From an uncultured Prevotella sp. (lineage in GTDB: Bacteria > Bacteroidota > Bacteroidia > Bacteroidales > Bacteroidaceae): DNA of 13,466 bases. A program made the translations under genes and the position numbers. Positions 6,651-13,466 of the stretch are shown in pieces; within the stretch, counting starts at the first letter, position 1, and every line of letters starts with the position of its first letter. The notes under the pieces were generated by a model. It was not told the origin of the DNA and made no database searches. It worked only from the letters and a program-made list of their open reading frames with translations. The stretch covers positions 1 through 13,466 of the forward strand of contig UQWP01000081.1 of the NCBI GenBank assembly GCA_900544825.1. The letters run 5' to 3'.

Positions 6651-8300
6651 ATGGAAAAAAGTGCATTGCAGATTGCAAGAGCTGCTTATCAGCCAAAGTT
6701 GCCAAAGGCGCTTCAGGGTCCTGTAAAGGCAGTTGAGGGTGCAGCAACTCAGTCAGTAGGTAACCAGGAAGAAATCAAGGCTCTCTTCCCTAACACATAC
6801 GGAATGCCTGTTATTACTTTCGAGGCTGGCGAGGCTCAGGAACTCCCTGCTTTCAACGTAGGTGTTATCCTTTCTGGTGGTCAGGCTCCTGGCGGTCACA
6901 ACGTGATCTCTGGTCTCTTCGACGGTGTGAAGTCTCTCAACCCAGCTAACAAGCTCTATGGCTTCATCCTCGGTCCTGGCGGTCTCGTTGATCACAAGTA
7001 TATGGAGATTACTCCTGAGATTATGGACGAGTACCGTAACACTGGTGGTTTCGATATCATCGGTTCTGGCCGTACCAAGTTGGAGAAGGAAGACCAGTTT
7101 GAGAAGGGTATCGAGATTCTCCGTGAGCTCGGTATCAAGGCGCTCGTTATCATCGGTGGTGACGACTCTAATACCAACGCTTGCGTTCTCGCTGAGTACT
7201 ATGCTGCCAAGAAGTATGGCGTTCAGGTAATCGGTTGCCCTAAGACTATCGACGGTGACTTGAAGAACGAGCAGATCGAGACTTCTTTCGGTTTCGATAC
7301 AGCCTGCAAGACTTACTCTGAGCTCATCGGTAACATCGAGCGCGACTGTAACTCTGCACGCAAGTACTGGCACTTCATCAAGCTGATGGGTCGTTCAGCT
7401 TCTCACATCGCTCTCGAGTGCGCACTCCAGACTCAGCCAAACGTCTGCTTGATTTCTGAGGAGATTGAGGGTAAGGAGATGTCATTGGATGATGTTGTAA
7501 CATACATCGCTACAACCGTAGCAAACCGTGCTGCTGATGGCAACAACTTCGGTACTGTTCTCATCCCAGAGGGCTTGATCGAGTTCATCCCAGCTATCAA
7601 GAAGCTCATCGCAGAGTTGAACGAGGTTCTTACAGACCCTGCAACAGGCGAGAGCCGTGAGTTTGCCAGCGCTGAGGAGCAGATTGCATTCGTTAAGGGT
7701 GCTATCGCTAAGGACAACCTCGCTGTATTGGAGTCTTTGCCAGCTGACGTAGCTCGCCAGCTTTGCCTCGACCGTGACCCTCACGGAAACGTACAGGTTT
7801 CTCTCATCGAGACAGAGAAGTTGCTCTCTCGCATGGTAGCTGACAAGTTGGCTGCCTGGAAGAAGGAGGGTAAGTACGTAGGTAAGTTCTCTGCTCAGCA
7901 CCACTTCTTCGGTTACGAGGGACGTTGCGCAGCTCCTTCTAACTACGATGCTGACTACTGCTACTCACTCGGTTTCAACGCATCTCGCCTCATCGCTAAC
8001 GGCAAGACTGGTTACATGTCAATCATCAAGAATACCACAGCTCCTGCTGCTGAGTGGATTGCCGGTGGTGTGCCTATCACAATGATGATGAACATCGAGC
8101 GTCGTAACGGTGCTAACAAGCCTGTTATCCGCAAGGCTCTCGTAGAGCTCGACGGTGCTCCATTCAAGTTCTTCGCTTTTAAGCGTGAGCAGTGGGCTAA
8201 GGAGACAGCTTATGTTTATCCAGGTCCTATCCAGTACTGGGGTCCATCTGAGGTTTGCGATCAGACCACAAAGACTCTCCAGTTGGAGCAGGCTAAGTAA
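6651..8300 (+). CDS. pfp: PPi-dependent 6-phosphofructokinase
   Basis: A 549-residue diphosphate-fructose-6-phosphate 1-phosphotransferase: it uses pyrophosphate to phosphorylate fructose 6-phosphate, reversibly, in cytosolic glycolysis. Motifs seen: GGQAPGGHN at 76-84; GGDDSNTNA at 169-177, where the Asp after GGD replaces the Gly of ATP-dependent enzymes and marks PPi use; PKTIDGDL at 197-204 with the catalytic Asp; and the sugar-phosphate-binding MGR at 246-248. The length and long N-terminal extension fit the long PFP clade shared by Bacteroidetes and plant beta subunits. Codon choice is strongly restricted (mostly GGT, CGT, CTC, AAG), unlike the neighbouring genes, as expected for a very highly expressed gene. 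The GH25 gene starts 24 bp after the stop with no terminator between. Confidence 0.96.
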   Translation: MEKSALQIARAAYQPKLPKALQGPVKAVEGAATQSVGNQEEIKALFPNTYGMPVITFEAGEAQELPAFNVGVILSGGQAPGGHNVISGLFDGVKSLNPANKLYGFILGPGGLVDHKYMEITPEIMDEYRNTGGFDIIGSGRTKLEKEDQFEKGIEILRELGIKALVIIGGDDSNTNACVLAEYYAAKKYGVQVIGCPKTIDGDLKNEQIETSFGFDTACKTYSELIGNIERDCNSARKYWHFIKLMGRSASHIALECALQTQPNVCLISEEIEGKEMSLDDVVTYIATTVANRAADGNNFGTVLIPEGLIEFIPAIKKLIAELNEVLTDPATGESREFASAEEQIAFVKGAIAKDNLAVLESLPADVARQLCLDRDPHGNVQVSLIETEKLLSRMVADKLAAWKKEGKYVGKFSAQHHFFGYEGRCAAPSNYDADYCYSLGFNASRLIANGKTGYMSIIKNTTAPAAEWIAGGVPITMMMNIERRNGANKPVIRKALVELDGAPFKFFAFKREQWAKETAYVYPGPIQYWGPSEVCDQTTKTLQLEQAK

Positions 8301-8324
8301 TAAGAAATAAATCATATTTTTTAT

Positions 8325-9233
8325 ATGTCAACAAGACGAACGGCTTCTTCACAAAAAAAGGGTACTGTGGCGAGAAGGAAGACTTCTTCTCGGCGTGGGG
8401 GCTCTGGTGGCAGAAGGCGTTCGTCTTCTGTTTTTCAGCGTTATCCCCGATTGGCATGGTGGATGGGTGGAACGGCGGTAGTAGTGCTGTATGTTTTTCT
8501 GTTCTATCATTTCTTCGTCGGTCCAACCGGTTTCAGATGGCGTGCCCTCTATGGCGACGAGGTGTATCCCGAAGGCTACGAGATTCATGGCATTGATATC
8601 TCTCATTATCAGGGCAAGATAGACTGGGAGCAGCTCAACAATGCGATGATCAAGGGCTGTCCTGTGCGCTTTGTCATCATCAAGAGTACCGAGGGTTCCA
8701 GCAGCCTGGATGAGAATTTCCGTGAGAACTTCAATCAGGCTCGCGATTACGGATTCATCCGTGGCGTGTATCATTTCTGGAGCAATAAATCCACGGCTCG
8801 CGAACAGGCGTATTACTTCCTGGAGCAGGTGCATCTTACGGATGGCGATCTTCCGCCCGTACTCGATATCGAGCATAAGCCCGATGACAAGAGTGTTGAG
8901 GATTTTCAGCGTGATGTGCTCACGTGGCTGCATATCGTAGAGGATAGGTATCATGTAAAACCGATCATCTATACCTATTACAAGTTCAAGGAGCAGTATC
9001 TCAGTGCGCCCGTCTTCGATGACTATCCTTACTGGATAGCGCATTATTATGTAGATAAGGTGCAGTACAAGGGCAAGTGGAAGTTCTGGCAGCATACGGA
9101 TGCAGGAAAGCTTCCGGGCATCAAGGGCTATGTGGATTTCGATATCTACAACGGCAGCTACTACGATCTGCGCCAGCTTTGTATCGGCAGCAAGGACAAG
9201 GATAAGAAATTGTGGGATGATGATGAAGAATAA
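8325..9233 (+). CDS. Membrane-anchored GH25 lysozyme-like protein
   Basis: A 302-residue glycoside hydrolase family 25 (muramidase) protein. Residues 1-42 are a basic Ser/Thr/Arg-rich cytoplasmic segment. Residues ~43-65 form one membrane helix (GGTAVVVLYVFLFYHFFV). The GH25 domain spans ~86-285. It begins HGIDISHYQG with D91 and has the family DxE at D181/E183 (PPVLDIEH), the catalytic pair in known GH25 enzymes; a late Asp pair sits at D271/D273. This predicts cleavage of the MurNAc-GlcNAc bond of peptidoglycan in the periplasm while tethered to the inner membrane. The extreme C-terminus is charged (KDKDKK, DDDEE). No Shine-Dalgarno is seen. Cotranscription with pfp is possible from the 24-bp gap, and a strong terminator starts at its stop codon. 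Confidence 0.92.
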   Translation: MSTRRTASSQKKGTVARRKTSSRRGGSGGRRRSSSVFQRYPRLAWWMGGTAVVVLYVFLFYHFFVGPTGFRWRALYGDEVYPEGYEIHGIDISHYQGKIDWEQLNNAMIKGCPVRFVIIKSTEGSSSLDENFRENFNQARDYGFIRGVYHFWSNKSTAREQAYYFLEQVHLTDGDLPPVLDIEHKPDDKSVEDFQRDVLTWLHIVEDRYHVKPIIYTYYKFKEQYLSAPVFDDYPYWIAHYYVDKVQYKGKWKFWQHTDAGKLPGIKGYVDFDIYNGSYYDLRQLCIGSKDKDKKLWDDDEE

Positions 9234-9277
9234 AGCTTGATTTTTCCAAAGGGGAAAGATCAAGCTTTATTTTTTTA
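9232..9277 (+). terminator. Strong intrinsic terminator after the GH25 gene
   Basis: Left arm 9232-9247 and right arm 9253-9268 pair over 16 positions (one G-T wobble) with a 5-nt loop, followed by ATTTTTTTA. The stem overlaps the stop codon of the GH25 gene. It also faces the convergent prmA transcript, but only a weak T-rich tract follows on that strand. Confidence 0.9.
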
Positions 9278-9281
9278 TGAT

Positions 9282-9307
9282 GTCCGAATATTCGGGCTTT
9301 GTTTTTT
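9282..9307 (+). terminator. Possible second terminator
   Basis: GTCCGA and TCGGGC (9282-9287, 9292-9297) can form a six-pair stem with an ATAT loop, built around the palindrome CCGAATATTCGG, and TTTGTTTTTT follows. It would back up the stronger terminator just upstream. The stem is short, so this is tentative. Confidence 0.4.
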
Positions 9308-9336
9308 ACAGCTGGTTTTATTCTTTTTTGCTGGTT

Positions 9337-10209
9337 TTACGCTCCAAGTACCAGGCAGGTCCAGTTGTTATCTACCTGTCTTGTTATTTCGTGGAGTCCC
9401 AGCTCATCTGCCTTCTCCAGCAATACAGGCACATCTTCCTCGTAGAAGCCGCTCAGAATCAGGGTACCGCCCATATTCATCACGCTGCGGAAGAGTTTCA
9501 TGTCTTCCAGCAGGATGTTGCGGTTGATGTTGGCCATCACCACATCGAAGACACCGCTCACGTGGTTCAGTACGCTGCTGTTTCCGAAGAGTACCTCCAT
9601 GTTATCTACGCCATTCAGCACGGCATTGTGCTTGGCATTCTCCACGCTCCATTCGTCGATGTCGTAGCCCACCACATCCTTGGCGCCGAGCTTCGAGGCA
9701 GTGAGCCCCAGGATGCCCGTACCCGTTCCGCAGTCTAGTATGCGCTTGGTCTTGACAGGCATCTCCAGCAACTGTGCGATGATCATACGGGTAGTCTCGT
9801 GGTTGCCGGTTCCGAAGGCCAGCTTTGCCTCGATGCCGATCTCGATGATGTCGGGACGGTCGCTTGTATCCGGATAAAGTTCCGGATGCTTGGCATCGTA
9901 GATCACTACCTGGTCGCCTACGAAGATAGGGTCGAAGCCCTGCTCTTCCCATTCCTGGTTCCAGTCCTTGTCTTCGGCATCCTGGATGTCGTAGGTTATC
10001 TGGGTGTCCATGATAGGGAAGTCGGCGATGTAGGCATCCAGCACCTCCTTGTCGAAGAGGTCTTTCTGCACGTATGCCTCCATCCCCGTTTCGGTTTCTT
10101 CAAACGATTCGAATCCAGCCTCGGCAGCACCGTCGGCGAGCAGGTCCTGGCAGGCTTGCATCAAGTCGGCCAATGTCTCGATTTTGAATGTCGCTACTAA
10201 ATATTTCAT
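9337..10209 (-). CDS. prmA: Ribosomal protein L11 methyltransferase
   Basis: A 290-residue SAM-dependent methyltransferase that methylates ribosomal protein L11 in the cytosol. The N-terminal ~90 residues form the acidic substrate-recognition domain. Family motifs follow: AFGTGNHETTRM from residue 131, the SAM-binding LDCGTGTGILG at 158-168, the acidic DIDEWSVENAKHN segment at ~183-195, and NINRNIL at 227-233, the PrmA version of the NPPY-type motif. Length matches bacterial PrmA. It is convergent with the GH25 gene, ending about 60 bp past that gene's terminator, and divergent from the DPW-repeat gene. It has no operon partner in the window. No good terminator of its own is visible; the GH25 hairpin may serve on this strand too. 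Confidence 0.95.
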   Translation of the reverse strand: MKYLVATFKIETLADLMQACQDLLADGAAEAGFESFEETETGMEAYVQKDLFDKEVLDAYIADFPIMDTQITYDIQDAEDKDWNQEWEEQGFDPIFVGDQVVIYDAKHPELYPDTSDRPDIIEIGIEAKLAFGTGNHETTRMIIAQLLEMPVKTKRILDCGTGTGILGLTASKLGAKDVVGYDIDEWSVENAKHNAVLNGVDNMEVLFGNSSVLNHVSGVFDVVMANINRNILLEDMKLFRSVMNMGGTLILSGFYEEDVPVLLEKADELGLHEITRQVDNNWTCLVLGA

Positions 10210-10285
10210 ATCATTTTTTCTATTGATTTTATCCTAAAAATGCTTACGGATGTTCAAAAAAGTTTGAAATCCTTTAAATCTTCTG

Positions 10286-10293
10286 CAAAATTA
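10286..10293 (-). promoter_or_regulatory. Candidate -7 box for prmA
   Basis: On the minus strand this reads TAATTTTG, a full match to TAnnTTTG. Transcription would begin near 10280, leaving a leader of about 70 nt before prmA. No convincing -33 TTTG is seen at the proper spacing, so confidence is moderate. Confidence 0.45.
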
Positions 10294-10336
10294 TAAAAAA
10301 ATAGGGGAAAACCTACAATTATTTAGGGAAATTCTG

Positions 10337-10367
10337 TAATTTTGCATCAAAATAAGTGGTATTTTTG
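10337..10367 (+). promoter_or_regulatory. Two tandem -7 boxes upstream of the DPW-repeat gene
   Basis: TAATTTTG at 10337-10344 and TATTTTTG at 10360-10367 both match TAnnTTTG, 23 bp apart. They would give leaders of about 52 and 29 nt before the ATG at 10402. Neither has a clear -33 TTTG. AGATAGGAG just before the start codon (10384-10392) is a reasonable Shine-Dalgarno, unusual among the genes here. The remaining divergent region 10210-10336 is AT-rich without other recognised features. Confidence 0.5.
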
Positions 10368-10401
10368 CATAAAGAACAGAAAAAGATAGGAGAAATATAC
10401 A

Positions 10402-11400
10402 ATGAAGAAAATGTATCTTCTTGCAGTCCTGATGGCAGCCGCAATGCCATTCACTTCGATGGCACAGGACGACGACCTCTACTTCAACCCGAAGAAGGAG
10501 GCGAAGGAGAAGGCTGAGAGAAAAGCTGCGTTACTGCGCGAGTACAAGGCTATGCAGGCACGCCGTGACAGTATCTATGCCCTCTTCTGGAGCGGCAGCA
10601 ACCGGAATGTGGATGAGTATAACCGTGGTGGCAGATTCCTGAGCCATTACGAGAAGGTGGGTACTGATTCACTTGGTAACGATATCATCCAGTTTCATGT
10701 AGGCAAGGGCGTGGCACCCGACAGCATCTACGATGATGCTTACTTCGCACAGAAGTATATCAACGAGGAGGAGGATTTCGGCAATACCCGCCGTATGAGT
10801 CGCTGGGATGGCTACTACGATCCTTGGTTCTATGGCTACTATGGCTATGGTCCATATTATTGGCGCTCCCGCATGTGGGGTTGGCACAATCCTTGGCGAT
10901 ACGGCTACTATACGGGCTGGTACGACCCATGGTTTGATCCTTGGTATGATCCATGGTATTATGGTTATGCCGGATGGTATGGTGGATGGTACGACCCATG
11001 GTATTATGGCTGGGGTGGCTGGTATGGCCCTTGGTACTGGGGTGGTCCGATGATTGGTCATGTAAGCTATGGTGGTTTTGCCGGTGGCAAGCGATATAAC
11101 AATCCGGGACGCATCGATGCTTCTCATGGATATGTGTATGGCGGATCGCAGGGCAATAACAATACCTATACCCGCAGAAGCGGTTCTAACCGCAGTTTCG
11201 GTCAGCGCCGTGAGAACAATGGTTTCAACAACAACTCCAACTTCGGAACGCGCAATAATTCCAGCTTCGGCAATAACGGAGGCAGCTTCAGTGGCGGCAG
11301 CGTAGGCGGAGGTGGCAGCTTCGGCGGCGGTCATTCTGGTGGTGGCAGCTTTGGAGGCGGCGGCCGCTCAGGCGGCGGTAGCTTCGGAGGTCGCCGATAA
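10402..11400 (+). CDS. Secreted Trp/Tyr/Gly-rich DPW-repeat protein, unknown function
   Basis: A 332-residue exported protein I do not recognise as a named family. A signal peptide covers residues 1-21 (cleavage likely after SMA, before QDDD). Residues ~28-60 are charged and probably helical (KKEAKEKAERKAALLREYKA). A short globular-looking part follows to ~130. Residues 135-213 hold 17 Trp and many Tyr and Gly, with five DPW tripeptides (starting at 140, 175, 179, 183, 198) in YDPW/FDPW units. Residues ~225-332 are Gly/Ser/Asn/Arg-rich and end in repeated GGGSFGG. There are no transmembrane helices. Aromatic-Gly repeats like these occur in structural, adhesive or matrix proteins, but that role is inference. 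It is followed 82 bp later by an OmpP1-like gene with no terminator or promoter between, suggesting cotranscription and a shared outer-membrane or surface location. Confidence 0.85.
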   Translation: MKKMYLLAVLMAAAMPFTSMAQDDDLYFNPKKEAKEKAERKAALLREYKAMQARRDSIYALFWSGSNRNVDEYNRGGRFLSHYEKVGTDSLGNDIIQFHVGKGVAPDSIYDDAYFAQKYINEEEDFGNTRRMSRWDGYYDPWFYGYYGYGPYYWRSRMWGWHNPWRYGYYTGWYDPWFDPWYDPWYYGYAGWYGGWYDPWYYGWGGWYGPWYWGGPMIGHVSYGGFAGGKRYNNPGRIDASHGYVYGGSQGNNNTYTRRSGSNRSFGQRRENNGFNNNSNFGTRNNSSFGNNGGSFSGGSVGGGGSFGGGHSGGGSFGGGGRSGGGSFGGRR

Positions 11401-11482
11401 TACGCCCTGAACCAACGGTCACCGGCCGAAGGGTAAGGTAAAGGGCAAAAGCTTTATTAAACAATAAAAATTAGAAAATAAT

Positions 11483-13117
11483 ATGAATCATTTAAAACAT
11501 ATACTTTTTGCCAGCGCCCTCGTGGCTTCCATGAGCGCTGCTGCGCAGGAAACCTATCAGGATACCAAGTTGGCTGCCAGCCAACTCACGGGTACAGCCC
11601 GCTATGTAGGTATGGGTGGTGCGATGGAGGCTCTGGGAGCTGATATCTCAACCATCAGCACCAACCCTGCCGGTGTGGGTCTCTTCCGTAAGAATCAGAT
11701 CAGTCTCACTGCTGGCGTCATCGCCCAGAGCGGTGCTGATAACAGTGTTTCCTTTGGCAAATATACCATCGATTTCGATGGCAAGAAGAGTCATCCTACC
11801 TTTGATCAGATAGGTATTGTCTGGTCAACGAAGATGAGAAACTCCAGCTCTCTCAATCTGGCGTTCAATTATCATAAGAGTACCGACTTCGGTCAGATCC
11901 TTACCGCTGCCAATTCGCTCACGAATGCTTCGCAGAACAAGCTCACTGCAGCCAAGAATGCCGAGGGGGTAGATGGATGGAGCGCCGTAGATGCAAACTT
12001 CGGCGGTTACAAGGATAATAGTGGCAAGTATCAGAATGGTCTGCTCAACCTCACCTCTAATGGCTACTTGTCTTACGCCGAAGCCAACTCTTATCTCTTC
12101 GGACAGTATCAGCATGGCTACATCGGCAGCTACGATTTCAATATCAGCGGTTCTATCGGCAATAGGGTATGGCTCGGTCTTACCATTGGCTTGCACGATG
12201 TTCATTACAACAGTAATTCCCTCTATGCTGAGAATCTCGTAGATGGCAACATGAGCGATTCCTACGAGCAGATCAAGATTACGGGTACTGGATATGACGT
12301 GAAGGCAGGTATCATCTTCCGTCCGGTAGAGGAGTCTCCTTTCCGCATCGGTGCATACGTCAATTCTCCGGTGTTCTATGATCTCTCGCTCAGCGCAGCC
12401 CACGATCTGAGTATGTATGGCAAAAATGCGCCTGCTACTTTCCAGGATAAGGATGCTGCCGGCAATACCGTCAATGTGCCTTGCTATACAATGGGTGATA
12501 AGGGACAGTCTGTGGATTACGACTTCCGCTTGAACACTCCTTGGAAGGTGGGTGTCAGCATGGGTCATACCGTGGGCAATTATCTTGCTCTGGGCGCAAC
12601 CTACGAGTATGCCTGGTACGATCATATTGACAACCGTGTGAAGGATGGTGGTTATTATGATTACTACTGGGGTGATTATTACGAGTCAAGCAGCAGCGAT
12701 GATGCGATGAATGCAGATACCCGTGCCAACCTGAAGGGTGTAAGTACCTTGAAGGTGGGAGCTGAATTCAAGCCAACCTCCATGCTTTCTCTCCGTTTCG
12801 GTTACAACTATGTATCGCCGATGTTCAGAGACAATGCCTATCGTGATCAGTCGATTGGCAGCAATGGTGTAGATATTGCTACTTCTACCGATTATACCAA
12901 CTGGAAGGCGATGAATCGCTTCACCTGCGGTGTGGGTTTCAACTACGAGAACCTGAATATTGATGTAGCTTATCAGTATGCTACCCAGAAGGGTGATTTC
13001 TATCCGTTTATGAGCTACGTGAATAAGGATGATGCTACATTGGACAATCTCCCTACTTCTTGTAAGGTAGATAACAATCGCCATCAGCTCCTGCTTACGG
13101 TAGGTTACAAGTTCTAG
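11483..13117 (+). CDS. OmpP1/FadL-family outer membrane protein
   Basis: A 544-residue outer membrane beta-barrel of the OmpP1/FadL/TodX family, whose characterised members import long-chain fatty acids or other hydrophobic molecules. A signal peptide covers residues 1-21 (cleavage likely after SAAA or SMSAAA). The Bacteroidetes family block at ~35-69 is clear, including TARYVGMGGAMEALG and STNPAGVGLFRK. The rest alternates hydrophobic and polar residues in beta strands rich in Tyr and Asn, and the chain ends LLLTVGYKF, the C-terminal Phe typical of outer membrane barrels. Relatives in Bacteroides are sometimes labelled 'hemin receptor'; nothing here supports haem binding. The substrate is unknown. 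It probably shares a transcript with the DPW-repeat gene. The 82-bp gap between them (11401-11482) holds no clear element. Confidence 0.9.
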   Translation: MNHLKHILFASALVASMSAAAQETYQDTKLAASQLTGTARYVGMGGAMEALGADISTISTNPAGVGLFRKNQISLTAGVIAQSGADNSVSFGKYTIDFDGKKSHPTFDQIGIVWSTKMRNSSSLNLAFNYHKSTDFGQILTAANSLTNASQNKLTAAKNAEGVDGWSAVDANFGGYKDNSGKYQNGLLNLTSNGYLSYAEANSYLFGQYQHGYIGSYDFNISGSIGNRVWLGLTIGLHDVHYNSNSLYAENLVDGNMSDSYEQIKITGTGYDVKAGIIFRPVEESPFRIGAYVNSPVFYDLSLSAAHDLSMYGKNAPATFQDKDAAGNTVNVPCYTMGDKGQSVDYDFRLNTPWKVGVSMGHTVGNYLALGATYEYAWYDHIDNRVKDGGYYDYYWGDYYESSSSDDAMNADTRANLKGVSTLKVGAEFKPTSMLSLRFGYNYVSPMFRDNAYRDQSIGSNGVDIATSTDYTNWKAMNRFTCGVGFNYENLNIDVAYQYATQKGDFYPFMSYVNKDDATLDNLPTSCKVDNNRHQLLLTVGYKF

Positions 13118-13121
13118 TGGC

Positions 13122-13210
13122 AAAGCCCTGTTGGTATCTGTAGCCTTTACAGGTATAAAATAAGCCGAAGGTTTAAAGAATGCAAAAAACAAGGCTTTCT
13201 TCGTTTTTTT
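13122..13210 (+). terminator. Terminator of the OmpP1-like gene
   Basis: AAAGCCCTGTT (13122-13132) pairs with AACAAGGCTTT (13188-13198), one mismatch, and the right arm is followed by CTTCGTTTTTTT. Inside the long loop lies a second hairpin with arms near 13135-13142 and 13148-13155. The layered structure sits right after the stop codon. The long loop makes the exact terminator stem uncertain. Confidence 0.6.
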
Positions 13211-13231
13211 AAGTAAAAAAAGGCTAGAAAA

Positions 13232-13263
13232 TTTGGTCGTTTCGCAGAAAAGCTATATCTTTG
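13232..13263 (+). promoter_or_regulatory. Near-perfect Bacteroidetes promoter
   Basis: TTTG at 13232-13235 and TATCTTTG at 13256-13263 are full matches to the -33 and -7 boxes with a 20-bp spacer. It is the best promoter in the window. The expected start is about 13269-13270. No ORF of useful size follows before the window end. Confidence 0.8.
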
Positions 13264-13269
13264 CAGGTG

Positions 13270-13417
13270 TAAAAAAGAAGAGTTTGAATAAACTCATAAA
13301 AAAGATAATGAATCTCCCATAGAAGTATTGGGGAATAAAAATATTAGTTTTTTTAGTGGTTAATTTAGTTTTAGTAAGTATGTGGTAGGATCTGTTGTGA
13401 AACAGGTCCTATTTTTT
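13270..13417 (+). ncRNA. Candidate small RNA or leader RNA (~148 nt)
   Basis: The stretch runs from the predicted start of the consensus promoter to the T-run of an intrinsic terminator. Near its 5' end GAGTTT-GAAT-AAACTC (13280-13295) forms a perfect 6-bp hairpin. The middle (13323-13385) is AT-rich. The only ORFs are a four-codon one (ATG at 13308, MNLP) and a two-codon one (ATG at 13380). It matches no RNA family I can name. It may be a free-standing sRNA, or an attenuated leader of a gene beyond the window. The 5' end is an estimate. Confidence 0.5.
13386..13417 (+). terminator. Intrinsic terminator with GNRA loop
   Basis: TAGGATCTGTT and AACAGGTCCTA (13386-13396, 13401-13411) pair over 11 positions with one G-T wobble, closed by a GTGA tetraloop and followed by TTTTTTGTTT. 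The form is classic for a Rho-independent terminator. Confidence 0.85.
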
Positions 13418-13430
13418 GTTTGACTAGCAT

Positions 13431-13466
13431 GTGTGTTGTCTAATGGGTGCAAGTCCCTAACGAGCC
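13431..13466 (+). mobile_element. 5' end of a group II intron (cut by window edge)
   Basis: The sequence starts GTGTG, matching the group II intron 5' consensus GTGYG. It continues with CTAATGGGTGCAAGTCCC, where GGG and CCC can close a small hairpin, resembling the start of domain I in bacterial group II introns. Only 36 bases are present, so no reverse transcriptase or domain V can be checked. It begins 13 nt after the T-run of the preceding terminator. The main alternative is another structured RNA, such as part of a riboswitch. Confidence 0.6.

Noticed and set aside
8349..9263. A 304-codon open frame antisense to the GH25 gene
   Set aside because: It lies entirely across a clear GH25 gene, has no family motifs or promoter, and its composition fits a reverse-frame shadow.
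9311..9339. Direct repeat GCTGGTTTTA at 9311-9320 and 9330-9339
   Set aside because: Two short copies spanning the prmA stop codon; too small to infer an attachment site or mobile element.
10804..11040. Repeated DNA in the DPW region considered as a possible CRISPR-like array
   Set aside because: Repeats are irregular, in frame and encode a continuous protein; there are no uniform spacers.
10669..11334. A 221-codon Ala/Ile-rich open frame antisense to the DPW gene
   Set aside because: Its low-complexity composition mirrors the repeats of the sense gene; the sense frame has a signal peptide and Shine-Dalgarno.
11825..12625. A 266-codon open frame antisense to the OmpP1-like gene
   Set aside because: Shadow of a well-supported outer membrane protein gene; no start signal or recognisable domain.
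13308..13322. Four-codon ORF (MNLP) in the candidate sRNA
   Set aside because: Too short and without run of regulatory codons to claim as a leader peptide; likely chance.
13444..13466. Possible cobalamin riboswitch (GGTGCAAGTCC resembles part of that family)
   Set aside because: The other conserved boxes expected upstream are missing, while the GTGTG start and CTAATGGG context fit a group II intron better.

Overview
The window looks like chromosomal DNA from a gut or oral Bacteroidales bacterium, most likely a Prevotella/Segatella relative. The reasons are four clear matches to the Bacteroidetes -7 promoter box (TAnnTTTG), weak or absent Shine-Dalgarno sequences, a long PPi-dependent phosphofructokinase, an OmpP1/FadL-type outer membrane protein, and a secreted amidase of the kind often misnamed 'xanthan lyase' in this phylum. 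No rRNA, tRNA or CRISPR array is visible. The species assignment is inference.

Left part (1-6530, all minus strand). Five genes read right to left: a 90-aa conserved hypothetical protein, a short PlsC-type acyltransferase, a large secreted protein whose Amidase_3-like fold is split by a golvesin/Xly-type domain and followed by Fn3-like and C-terminal domains, a 113-aa hypothetical protein, and a YgiQ-type radical SAM protein with a basic Gly/Arg/Asn/Lys-rich tail. A promoter lies before the first gene and a hairpin terminator follows the last. Two features break the operon-like spacing: a strong 14-bp-arm hairpin just upstream of the amidase GTG start, and a 7-bp tandem repeat just upstream of the 113-aa gene.

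Middle (6531-10400). A divergent promoter region leads into pfp, a PPi-dependent phosphofructokinase with the codon choice of a highly expressed gene. It is followed 24 bp later by a membrane-anchored GH25 lysozyme-like protein and a strong intrinsic terminator. prmA (ribosomal protein L11 methyltransferase) converges on that terminator from the minus strand. A divergent AT-rich region with -7 boxes on both strands lies between prmA and the next gene.

Right part (10402-13466, plus strand). A secreted protein with a Trp/Tyr/Gly-rich DPW-repeat core and a Gly/Ser/Phe tail is followed by an OmpP1/FadL-family outer membrane beta-barrel protein, probably on one transcript ending at a terminator near 13210. 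The last 250 bp hold a near-perfect promoter (TTTG-N20-TATCTTTG) and, about 150 nt downstream, an intrinsic terminator with no real ORF between them. This is a candidate small RNA or leader. The final 36 bases look like the 5' end of a group II intron cut off by the window edge.

Most genes are housekeeping or cell-envelope functions (peptidoglycan, phospholipid, outer membrane). The parts most worth a second look are the DPW-repeat protein, the candidate sRNA next to the intron, the split amidase, and the intercistronic hairpin and repeat.
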